From contig NZ_JABEQL010000016.1 of assembly GCF_014174215.1 (NCBI RefSeq), forward strand, positions 37,158-101,157: a stretch of DNA of 64,000 nt, written 5' to 3'. The position numbers and the translations under genes are program-made. The notes below the pieces were generated by a model. That model was not told the DNA's origin and did not search any database. It was given only the letters and a program-made list of their open reading frames with translations. This document shows positions 1 through 7,344 of this stretch, in pieces. Position 1 is the stretch's first letter. Each line of letters opens with the position of its first letter. This DNA is from Gluconacetobacter tumulicola (GTDB lineage Bacteria > Pseudomonadota > Alphaproteobacteria > Acetobacterales > Acetobacteraceae).

Positions 1-510
1 ATCGCGCATCACCAGGGAAGCGAAGACCAGCGGCGCCAGGATGCCGGCGAATTTGTTCGCGGTCCCCATGATCGCAATCCGCTGCGCCGCACGATCATGC
101 GGCCCCAATAGCGTGACGTAAGGATTCACCGTCACCTGCAACAGCGACAGGCCGGCCCCGATGACCGCCAGCCCCGCCAGCGCGCCAGGATACCAGCGCC
201 CGGTCACGCATTCGCCAAACAGCGCCGTGCCGGCCGCCATCACCATCAGCGCGATCGCCATGCCGGCCTTCAGCCCGCTCCGGCGCGCCAGCAGCGTCGC
301 GGGCAGCGGAAAAACGAAATAAGCCAGATAAAAACAGGATGGAACCAGAAAGGCCGCGACATCGCTGAGGCTGAAGGCAAGCTGCACGAAGGTGATCAGC
401 GGCCCGTTCAGCCAGGTGACGAAGCCGATGCTGAAGAACAGCAGCGCCATGATGACGATCGGCCGCCAGCCATGGGCCCCCGCCGGACTGGCGGCGGAAA
501 TATGCTTCAT
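1..510 (-). CDS. FHS-family (FucP/GluP-like) sugar:H+ symporter, 3' part outside window
   Basis: The first 170 codons of a major facilitator protein are present; the rest lies beyond base 1. The N-terminus carries helix 1 with GFVTWLNGPLITF, a second segment SCFYLAYFVFPLPA, and further on LLQVTVNPYV and the NKFAG pair. These are typical of the fucose/glucose-galactose:H+ symporter (FHS) group. The ATG at 510 overlaps the TGA of the upstream small membrane protein (ATGA), so the two are probably co-transcribed and translationally coupled. The substrate cannot be fixed from this part; fucose, glucose/galactose or another hexose are all possible. Confidence 0.8.
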   Translation of the reverse strand, partial: MKHISAASPAGAHGWRPIVIMALLFFSIGFVTWLNGPLITFVQLAFSLSDVAAFLVPSCFYLAYFVFPLPATLLARRSGLKAGMAIALMVMAAGTALFGECVTGRWYPGALAGLAVIGAGLSLLQVTVNPYVTLLGPHDRAAQRIAIMGTANKFAGILAPLVFASLVMRD

Positions 511-782
511 GCCAGTCCCCACATCGCCCACGCTCGCCGCATCCAGCCTCCTTCCGTCTTCGCCGCGCAGACCACGAGAAAGACAGCCAGGATGACGGGA
601 ATGATTACGATTTCGACAAAAACCGCAATGGCGGAATGAAAAAATACCGGAATGGCCGAAGCGGACAGAACGGCCCCGAGGAACAGCAGCAGCGTCACCC
701 ATCCCTGCCACGCGACAGGCAGGCCCGCACCGATGCCATAACGCTTCGCGGCAAACCATTTCTTCGATGATGGAACGGGCAT
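507..782 (-). CDS. small hydrophobic membrane protein, unknown function
   Basis: This 91-residue protein begins MPVPSSKKWF and has about three hydrophobic stretches: WVTLLLFLGAVLSASAIPVF, then a VEIVIIPVILAVFLVVC helix, with a basic N-terminus. I do not recognise the family. The ATG at 782 was chosen because upstream codons in the frame run into sequence of unrelated composition. Its stop overlaps the start of the FHS transporter, which suggests an accessory role in or near the same membrane system, but that is inference only. Confidence 0.55.
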   Translation of the reverse strand: MPVPSSKKWFAAKRYGIGAGLPVAWQGWVTLLLFLGAVLSASAIPVFFHSAIAVFVEIVIIPVILAVFLVVCAAKTEGGWMRRAWAMWGLA

Positions 783-874
783 CCGGGCCACTCCGCGTCG
801 CAGGAAAACCACGCACGCATCGGAGCATATCATCACCCCGGCTGACCAGCCCTGAAGAGCCCCAAAACCGCGCC

Positions 875-1543
875 TTACAGCCCGTGCAGCGTCGCCAGCC
901 AGGGCGTCGCGGCGCCAAGGCCACGCACCGCCAGCATGCCGGCCAGCGCCAGCATCACCGCCGCGACGATCCCATCCAGCACGCGCCACGCGGCCGGGCG
1001 GGCAAAGATCGGGCGCAGCAGGCGCGCACCGAATCCCAGGCCGGTAAACCACAAGGCGCTGGCCGTCGCCGCCCCGGCCACGAACAGCGGCCTGGCCCCA
1101 CCCGGCAGCCCGCCGCCCACCGCTCCCATCAGCAGCACCGTGTCCAGATAGACATGCGGGTTCAGATAGGTGAAGGCCGCAGCCCGCCCCAGCGTGCCGG
1201 CCAGGCTATCCTGCCCCGCGCCCCCGTCGGCCACCATTGCGGAAGGGGAAAGGGCACGCCGCAGGGCACCGAACCCGTACCACGCCAGAAACACCGCGCC
1301 GCCCAGGGACATAACCCAGACCAGCGCCGGCAGCCTCTGCACGATCACCCCCATCCCCAGCACACCGGCCGAGACCAGCAGCATGTCGGACAGGGTGCAG
1401 AACATCACCACCGGTACGACATGCCGCCGGAGCAGCCCCTGGCGCAGGACGAACAGGTTCTGGGCGCCGATGGCGACGATCAGGGCGGCCGCAAGGCCGA
1501 ACCCGCTGGCAAAGCCGGAAGGAATCAACATGGCCGCTTCCAT
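875..1543 (-). CDS. argO: LysE/ArgO-type basic amino-acid exporter
   Basis: This 222-residue inner-membrane protein belongs to the LysE superfamily. It shows the hallmark first helix with IVAIGAQNLFVLRQGL, the conserved SD following VVMFCTL, and FTYLNPHVYLDT, which matches the family NPxxxLD region. Six hydrophobic segments fit the family size of about 205-220 residues. ArgO/LysE exports arginine and lysine (and toxic analogues) by proton antiport. It is transcribed divergently from an ArgP-type LysR regulator, the classical arrangement for argO control. A second in-frame ATG at 1531 has a better placed GGAAG and may be the true start. Confidence 0.85.
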   Translation of the reverse strand: MEAAMLIPSGFASGFGLAAALIVAIGAQNLFVLRQGLLRRHVVPVVMFCTLSDMLLVSAGVLGMGVIVQRLPALVWVMSLGGAVFLAWYGFGALRRALSPSAMVADGGAGQDSLAGTLGRAAAFTYLNPHVYLDTVLLMGAVGGGLPGGARPLFVAGAATASALWFTGLGFGARLLRPIFARPAAWRVLDGIVAAVMLALAGMLAVRGLGAATPWLATLHGL

Positions 1544-1557
1544 GCCGGGCGATGATC

Positions 1558-1620
1558 GCGTAATCCAGCTTAATTCTCTTCACCTGATTAAGCGGAGCTA
1601 AATCCGATGCTGGATTACGC
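1558..1620. promoter_or_regulatory. argO/argP divergent control region with nested inverted repeats
   Basis: The 63-bp space between the divergent starts holds CTTAAT at 1569-1574 and ATTAAG at 1587-1592, a perfect 6-bp inverted repeat with 12 bases between the arms, like an extended T-N11-A LysR site. A second, wider inverted repeat pairs GCGTAATCCAGC (1558-1569) with GCTGGATTACGC (1609-1620); its right arm overlaps the argP start codon. ArgP is known to bind such regions; binding here is inferred. Confidence 0.55.
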
Positions 1621-2503
1621 CGCGCTGGCCGCCGTCGCCGCCGTCGCGCGGGAGGGCAGTTTCGAACGCGCGGCGGCGGCGCTGGGCGTCACGGCCTCGG
1701 CGGTGTCGCAGCGGGTGCGCACGCTGGAAGACCGGCTGGGCGCCGTGCTGATCGTGCGCGGGCAACCCTGCGACGTCACCGTGATCGGCGCGCGGCTGTG
1801 CGCCCATGTCGAACGGGTCCGCCTGCTGGAGGGCGAAATGGCATCCGCCCTGCCCGGGCTGGCAAGCCAGATCGCCGAGTCCGGGCCGCCGACGATCCGC
1901 GTCGCGGTCAATGCCGACAGCCTGGCCACCTGGTTCATTCCCGCCATCGCGGGCTTTGCCGGGCGCGGCGACCGGCTGGTCGACCTGGTCATCGCGGGCG
2001 AGGACCATACGGCCGAACGGCTGCGCACAGGCGACGTGCTGGCCGCCGTAACCACCGACCACACACCCGTCCAGGGATGCCGCACGGTGCCGCTGGGCGC
2101 CCTGCGCTACGCGGCAACGGCGTCGCCCGCCTTCGTGGCGCAATGGTTCGCAAGCGGCGTCGACGCCGAATCCCTGGCCCGGGCCCCGGTCCTGCGGTTC
2201 GATCGCCGGGACGATCTGCACGCCCGCTGGGCCCGTACCCTCTTCGGGCCGGAACCGGACATGCCGACGCACTGGATTCCCTCCACCCACGGCTTTATCG
2301 ACGCCGCCCTGGCCGGAATGGGCTGGTGCATGAACCCCATCCCCCTGGTCGCCAGCCACCTGCGCACCGGGCAACTGGTCAGCCTGACGCCGAACCACCA
2401 TCTGGACGTGCCGCTCTACTGGCAGCACGCCCGCATCGGCACCCGGCTGCTGGACGCCCTGACGAGCGAGGTCGTCGCGGCAGCGCAGGATGACCTGCTT
2501 TAA
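1607..2503 (+). CDS. argP: LysR-family regulator ArgP (IciA/LysG type)
   Basis: This 298-residue LysR-type regulator begins MLDYAALAAVAAVAREGSFE, with the helix-turn-helix at about residues 15-45 (AAAALGVTASAVSQRVRTLE). This N-terminus and the RGQPCDVT segment after the wing are diagnostic of the ArgP/LysG subgroup, which senses lysine and arginine and activates the adjacent exporter. The C-terminal effector domain follows from about residue 90. It ends 46 bp before the convergent nuoM. Confidence 0.85.
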   Translation: MLDYAALAAVAAVAREGSFERAAAALGVTASAVSQRVRTLEDRLGAVLIVRGQPCDVTVIGARLCAHVERVRLLEGEMASALPGLASQIAESGPPTIRVAVNADSLATWFIPAIAGFAGRGDRLVDLVIAGEDHTAERLRTGDVLAAVTTDHTPVQGCRTVPLGALRYAATASPAFVAQWFASGVDAESLARAPVLRFDRRDDLHARWARTLFGPEPDMPTHWIPSTHGFIDAALAGMGWCMNPIPLVASHLRTGQLVSLTPNHHLDVPLYWQHARIGTRLLDALTSEVVAAAQDDLL

Positions 2504-2549
2504 GCAGACTGCGTCAAAAGCCCCGGCGACGGCCGGCCATCAGGGCCGG

Positions 2550-4058
2550 TCAGCGGGACGCGAGATGAACCGGTGCCAGCCCTGCCTGCGCCGGGGGCGC
2601 CGAGACGGCATTGACCACCGCCGGATCGAACACCCGCAGGAAGCTGGTGGGATGAATACCCATCCACAGCGTGACCAGCGCGCAGGGCACCAGCACCGCC
2701 AGTTCCGGCCCGGTCAGGTCACGCAGCATCGCCACCACGCCACGCCCCGGCGCGCCGAACATCACCCGGCGATACAGCACCAGCATATAGACCGCACCGA
2801 GGATCATGCTGCTGCCCGCCAGGAACGCGATCCAGAACGAAACATGGATCGCCCCCACCATCACCAGCCATTCGCCGACGAAGGCACCGGTGCCGGGCAG
2901 GCCGATATTGGCCATGACGAACAGCATCCCCAGCGTCGCCAGCACCGGCATCTTGTGCGCGACACCCGAGAACGCGTCGATCGACCGCGTCTCGGCCCGC
3001 CAGGACACGGCGGCCACGCAGAAGAACAGGGCGGTGATGATCACGCCGTGCGACAGCATCTGGAAGATCGCGCCATCAATGCCCTCTGGCGTGAGCGTGA
3101 ACAGCCCCACCGCGATCACCCCCATATGCGAGAAAGAGGAATAGGCGATCAGCCGCTTCATGTCCGTCTGCGCCAGGGCGACGATGGCGGCATAGATCAC
3201 GGCGATGACGCCCAGCGTCAGCACATAGGGCGCGAACAGCCGCGCCGCGTCGGGGAACATCAGCACGCCGAAACGCAGCAGCCCATAGGCACCGGCCTTC
3301 GACAGCACGCCCGACAGCAGCGCCGTCGTGGGCGTGGGCGCCTCGGTATAGGCATCCGGCAGCCACGCATGCAGCGGGAACAGCGGCAGCTTCACCCCGA
3401 AGGCCAGGATAAAGCCCAGCAGCAGCCAGCACTGCATGGAAGGCGCGAAATTCGCATGCATCAGCGCGGGAATGTCGGTGGTGCCGGTCATGGTCCACAT
3501 CGCCAGCAGCGCCAGCAGCATGAACAGCGACCCGCCGAAGGTGAACAGGAAGAACTGCATCGAGGCCCAGACCCGCTTCGGCCCGCCCCATACGCCGATC
3601 ATCAGGCTGCCAGGAATCAGCGTCGCCTCGTAGAACACGTAGAAGAGAACCAGGTCCAGTGCCGAGAACAGGCCGACCAGCGTGGTTTCCAGCAGCAGCA
3701 GCGCGACCATGTAGTCGCGCACCCGCGTCGTCACCAGCTTCCACCCGCCGATCACCGCCAGCGGCGTCAGGAAGGTGGACAGCAGCACGAACAGCAGGCT
3801 GATCCCGTCGACCCCGGTATGGTACGAAACACCGAACGACGCCGCCCAGTCCGCCTGCTGCACGAACTGGAAGCCCGGCACCTGCGGATCGAATTCGCCC
3901 CACATCACCACCGACAGCGCGAAGACCAGCAGGCTGGTCCACAGCGCCGCCCATCGCGACGCGGTCTCGATCGCCTCGGAGGTGCCGCGCATCAGGAAGA
4001 TGGCAAGCGCGCCGCCCAGCGGCAGATACGTGACCAGGGAGAGCAGGATCGGGTGCAC
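2550..4058 (-). CDS. nuoM: NADH-quinone oxidoreductase subunit M (solitary copy)
   Basis: This 502-residue antiporter-like subunit is full length for NuoM and has about 14 membrane helices. The essential glutamate lies in VFYEATLIPGSLMIG, and the helix-7 lysine region reads AFGVKLPLFPLHAWLPDAYT; both proton-path residues are therefore kept. The start is GTG. NuoM is normally followed by nuoN at the end of the nuo operon, but here it stands alone between argP (convergent) and mutL (same strand, 179 bp upstream). It could be a relocated complex I subunit or a subunit of another antiporter-type complex; the best sequence match is NuoM. Confidence 0.85.
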   Translation of the reverse strand: MHPILLSLVTYLPLGGALAIFLMRGTSEAIETASRWAALWTSLLVFALSVVMWGEFDPQVPGFQFVQQADWAASFGVSYHTGVDGISLLFVLLSTFLTPLAVIGGWKLVTTRVRDYMVALLLLETTLVGLFSALDLVLFYVFYEATLIPGSLMIGVWGGPKRVWASMQFFLFTFGGSLFMLLALLAMWTMTGTTDIPALMHANFAPSMQCWLLLGFILAFGVKLPLFPLHAWLPDAYTEAPTPTTALLSGVLSKAGAYGLLRFGVLMFPDAARLFAPYVLTLGVIAVIYAAIVALAQTDMKRLIAYSSFSHMGVIAVGLFTLTPEGIDGAIFQMLSHGVIITALFFCVAAVSWRAETRSIDAFSGVAHKMPVLATLGMLFVMANIGLPGTGAFVGEWLVMVGAIHVSFWIAFLAGSSMILGAVYMLVLYRRVMFGAPGRGVVAMLRDLTGPELAVLVPCALVTLWMGIHPTSFLRVFDPAVVNAVSAPPAQAGLAPVHLASR

Positions 4059-4237
4059 GTCGGTCTCATCGTCCGTGAAAGATGGCGAAGCCTATCCCTG
4101 TTCCGGCAGCGAGACCACCCGGGCGCCGCATCACGTTCTCCCGAGCAGCGCCGGTTTTCCGCCCTCAACGCAACCGGGGCCACGCGCTGACGTCGAAGCA
4201 GCCCCGCGTTTTCCACCCCGCGCGGCTCGCGCGTCGA

Positions 4238-6124
4238 TCAGCGCCGCCCGAACAGGGTTTCGAGATCCGCGCGACTCAGCTTCAGCCAGGTCGGCCGCCC
4301 GTGCGAACAGGTGCCGGCACGTGGGGTCCGTTCCATGTCGCGCAGCAGCGCGTCCATCTCCGCCCGCGTCAGGCTGCGCCCGGCCCGCACGCTGCCGTGG
4401 CAGGCCATCCGGGCCAGGATGGCATCCAGCCGCCCGTCCAGCGCCTGCACCTCGTCCGCGTCGGCCAGATCGTCCTCGGCCATTTCCTCGGCCATATCCC
4501 GCAGCAGCGCTGCCGGATCGTCGGTCCCCAGCAGCGCCGGCAGCGCGCGCACCAGCACCGCATCACCGCCGAACGGCTCGATCTCCACCCCCAGCGCCGA
4601 CAGCGTACCGGCCCGGGACAGCACGGCCTCGGCCTGCCCGCGCGGCAGGGTCACCACTTCGGGCAGCAGCAGCCGCTGGGCGCGCAGCGTACCATCCAGA
4701 TACTGGGCCCGCAGCCGCTCATGCGTCAGGCGTTCATGCGCGGCATGCTGGTCCACCAGCACCAGCGCCCCGTCACCCGATACCGCGATGACATAGGTCC
4801 CCATCACCTGCGCCACCGGCGCACCCAGTGGATAATCCGCCGGGTCGGCCAGCACCGCCCCCTCATCTTCCAGCGGCACCGCGCCCTTGCCCGCCCCCGC
4901 TACCGGCGGCACGGCCGGCAATACCGGGTCCAGAACGCGCGCGGCCGGCCGGTCGCCCAGATCGAGTCGCCCGCCGGAAATTGCCGCCGGCCCCGGCGCC
5001 GCAAAGACCGGCGCCACCACACGCGCGGGCGCGGGATCGGCCGGCGGATACCAGATCCGCGCCGGCCCCGCCGTGCGCGACTGCAACAGCCCCGGCCGCA
5101 CCCCAGCCACGCCGGCCCCGCCCCCCAGCGCCCGGCCCAGCGCGCCGATCACCAGTCCCCGCACCGCGGCCGGGTCGGCAAAGCGCAGTTCGGTCTTCGC
5201 CGGATGAACATTCACATCGACCATGTCGGGCGGAATGGTCAGCGACAGCGCCACCACTGCATGCCGCCCATGCTCGATCACATGCCGATAGCCGACGCGC
5301 ACGGCCGTGCGCAGCACCGGATCGACCACCGGCCGGCCATTGACCAGCAGGATCTGCCCCGCCGCCGTCGCCCGATGCACCGACGGCCCGCAGGCGAATC
5401 CGCTCAGTACCAGATCGCCCTTCACGCCCTCCACCGGCAGCATGCCGTCCGCGCCTTCGGTCTCCAGAATGGCCGCCACACGCGCCGCCATGTCCTGGCC
5501 CGGCAGGTCGAACACCACCCGGTCGTCCAGTTGCAGGCGAAACGCGACATGCGGCACCGACAGGGCCAGCCGGCGCACGGTGATGTCGGCATGGCCGCCC
5601 TCGACCCGGGGACTCTTGAGGAATTTCCGCCGCGCGGGCGTGGCGAAGAACATGTCCTCCACCACCACGCGGGTCCCGGCCGCGCCGGCACACGGCGCGG
5701 GCGCGCTCACCAGCCCGCCTTCCACCGTCACCCGCCATGCACTGTCCGCTCCATGCGGGCGCGAGGTCACCGACAAGCGCGCCGCCGCCCCGATCGAGGG
5801 CAGCGCCTCGCCCCGGAAACCCAGGGTCTCGATCCGCACCAGCGTCTCATCGCGCAGTTTCGAGGTACAATGCCGCTCGACCGCCAGCATCAGATCGTCC
5901 GGCGTCATGCCGCACCCGTCATCGACCACTTCGATCCGGTTGATCCCGCCCTGTTCCAGCAGGATCGCGATCCGCCGCGCACCGGAATCGATCGCGTTCT
6001 CGACCAGTTCCTTCAACGCGGCAGCGGGACGTTCGATGACTTCGCCCGCGGCAATGCGGTTGACCACCTGTTCCGACAGACGCCGGATCACCGGTCGGGC
6101 GAGCAGGCTGGACGAATCGCTCAT
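4238..6124 (-). CDS. mutL: DNA mismatch repair protein MutL (endonuclease type)
   Basis: This 628-residue protein has the GHKL ATPase domain at the N-terminus: VVNRIAAGEVIERP, then ELVENAIDSGA and VDDGCGM near residues 40-80, and GFRGEALPSI. A proline/alanine-rich linker follows at roughly 320-420. The C-terminal dimerisation domain holds DQHAAHERLTHE at 458-469, the DQHA(x2)E(x4)E metal-binding endonuclease motif, plus ACHGSVR and CSHGRPT near the end. It is therefore the nicking type found in bacteria without MutH. It is transcribed alone, just downstream of the terminator that closes the lspA operon. Confidence 0.95.
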   Translation of the reverse strand: MSDSSSLLARPVIRRLSEQVVNRIAAGEVIERPAAALKELVENAIDSGARRIAILLEQGGINRIEVVDDGCGMTPDDLMLAVERHCTSKLRDETLVRIETLGFRGEALPSIGAAARLSVTSRPHGADSAWRVTVEGGLVSAPAPCAGAAGTRVVVEDMFFATPARRKFLKSPRVEGGHADITVRRLALSVPHVAFRLQLDDRVVFDLPGQDMAARVAAILETEGADGMLPVEGVKGDLVLSGFACGPSVHRATAAGQILLVNGRPVVDPVLRTAVRVGYRHVIEHGRHAVVALSLTIPPDMVDVNVHPAKTELRFADPAAVRGLVIGALGRALGGGAGVAGVRPGLLQSRTAGPARIWYPPADPAPARVVAPVFAAPGPAAISGGRLDLGDRPAARVLDPVLPAVPPVAGAGKGAVPLEDEGAVLADPADYPLGAPVAQVMGTYVIAVSGDGALVLVDQHAAHERLTHERLRAQYLDGTLRAQRLLLPEVVTLPRGQAEAVLSRAGTLSALGVEIEPFGGDAVLVRALPALLGTDDPAALLRDMAEEMAEDDLADADEVQALDGRLDAILARMACHGSVRAGRSLTRAEMDALLRDMERTPRAGTCSHGRPTWLKLSRADLETLFGRR

Positions 6125-6198
6125 GGGGTCAGGCTAGACCATCCGCCCGAACGGGCGAACTCCTTTTCGGCTGGGGCAGCCCAGAGCGGGGGCCAAAC

Positions 6199-6224
6199 AA
6201 AAAAGGATCGGCCATGGCCGATCC
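6199..6224 (-). terminator. Rho-independent terminator of the ribF-ileS-lspA operon
   Basis: A perfect self-complementary stretch, GGATCGGCCATGGCCGATCC (6205-6224), is followed on the minus strand by a run of six T (A on the plus strand at 6199-6204). It lies 45 bp after the stop of the DUF3035 lipoprotein gene and 75 bp before mutL. Confidence 0.85.
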
Positions 6225-6269
6225 CCCTGTCCTGGCCGGCCGGAATACCGGCCGGACCATCCCTGGATG

Positions 6270-6797
6270 CTACTTGCTGGGGGCCTTGCTCTTGACGGTC
6301 GGCGTGGCGCCCTGGGTCGGGCTGTTACCCAGCGCCGCATTCTGGCGCAGACGGCGATTCTCGGCGTCGCCATCCACCTCGCCGCCGGCTCCCCCGCCGT
6401 TCCAGAACATCAGCTGGTTGATGAAGCCCTGCCCCGCCTGGCCGAGCTCGCCCTTGTCGGAGCTTTGCGATGCCGCATCGGCCTCGTTCACCAGCGCGGC
6501 CTGGCCGGCGCTGGGCGTGCCGTCGGCACCCTGCAGCGCCACGTTGGGCGACAGGGTCTCCAGCGCCTGCAATCGCGGGCTTTCATCCTGCGGCCGCGAC
6601 GCATCGCTGTGCGGAACCGCCAGCTCCTGGGTCGGCGGCATCGACAGCGGAGCGCGCGTCGTCACCGTATACTCATCCGGCGAATCGCGTTCCAGGCCGA
6701 AGGCCCGATTGAGGTCCGAGCCGGAGCAACCGGCAAGAAGGACTCCGCCCGACAGCAGAAGTGCGAACGGAAGCAGACGAGGGAATAGGGGCGCCAT
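6270..6797 (-). CDS. DUF3035 lipoprotein
   Basis: This 175-residue lipoprotein starts at ATG 6797; the longer frame would run into lspA. A signal peptide (LLPFALLLSGGVLLAGC) ends in a lipobox with the lipidated Cys near residue 24. The mature start GLERDSPDEYTVTTRAPLSMPP is the conserved core of DUF3035, a family found widely in alphaproteobacteria. The remainder is low-complexity Ala/Gln/Gly with EVDGDAENRRLRQNAALG near the end. It directly follows lspA, the signal peptidase that would process it. Its function is unknown; a role in the outer-membrane envelope is only inferred. Confidence 0.75.
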   Translation of the reverse strand: MAPLFPRLLPFALLLSGGVLLAGCSGSDLNRAFGLERDSPDEYTVTTRAPLSMPPTQELAVPHSDASRPQDESPRLQALETLSPNVALQGADGTPSAGQAALVNEADAASQSSDKGELGQAGQGFINQLMFWNGGGAGGEVDGDAENRRLRQNAALGNSPTQGATPTVKSKAPSK

Positions 6798-6807
6798 GCT
6801 TCGCTTT

Positions 6808-7344
6808 CTACCGCTCCTGCCCGGTTCCGGCAAGGCCACGCCGCTCGGTCAGGCTGTCGAACAGCAAAATGGCGACGCCGCAATCGATCGAGGCATCGGC
6901 CAGGTTGAACACGTAGAAACTGTGCCCGTACGCATGCAGATGCACAAAATCGACCACCGCCCCGTAATGGAGCCGGTCGATCACATTGCCGATCGCCCCA
7001 CCCATGACCGCGCCCAGCCCGCCGGCCACCCAGGGACGGGTCGTCCGCGCCAGCCAGATCGTCAGCACCAGCACCACCGCCAGGGCCAGCGCGGTGAAGA
7101 CAATGCGCCCCATCCCCGCCAGCCCGCCCAGCATGCCGAAGGTGATCGCGTGGTTCCACACCATGGTCAGGTTGAAGAACGGCAGCACCGGAACCGACAC
7201 CCGGTTCGGCAGGTCCAGGCCGTACAGAATCCAGTATTTGCTGCCCTGATCCAGCAGCAGCACCAGGACGAACAGCGCGGCGCCGATGGCGCGGCAACGC
7301 CAGGCCGGCCGGGGCGCGCCGGCGGCCAGCACGGCTTCGCTCAC
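6808..7344 (-). CDS. lspA: prolipoprotein signal peptidase LspA
   Basis: This 178-residue membrane aspartyl protease cleaves the signal peptide of lipidated prolipoproteins in the inner membrane. Four hydrophobic segments are visible. The conserved blocks are DQGSKYW, WNHAITFGML, GNVIDRL (catalytic Asp about 123) and FNLADASID (catalytic Asp about 150). The GTG start at 7344 overlaps the ileS stop (GTGA), giving the normal family length. The order ileS-lspA is conserved in proteobacteria. Confidence 0.95.
   Translation of the reverse strand: MSEAVLAAGAPRPAWRCRAIGAALFVLVLLLDQGSKYWILYGLDLPNRVSVPVLPFFNLTMVWNHAITFGMLGGLAGMGRIVFTALALAVVLVLTIWLARTTRPWVAGGLGAVMGGAIGNVIDRLHYGAVVDFVHLHAYGHSFYVFNLADASIDCGVAILLFDSLTERRGLAGTGQER

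Noticed and set aside
2490..4190. Long plus-strand frame opposite nuoM
   Set aside because: Its product is His/Gln/Arg-rich with no family features; it is the antisense shadow of the membrane protein gene.
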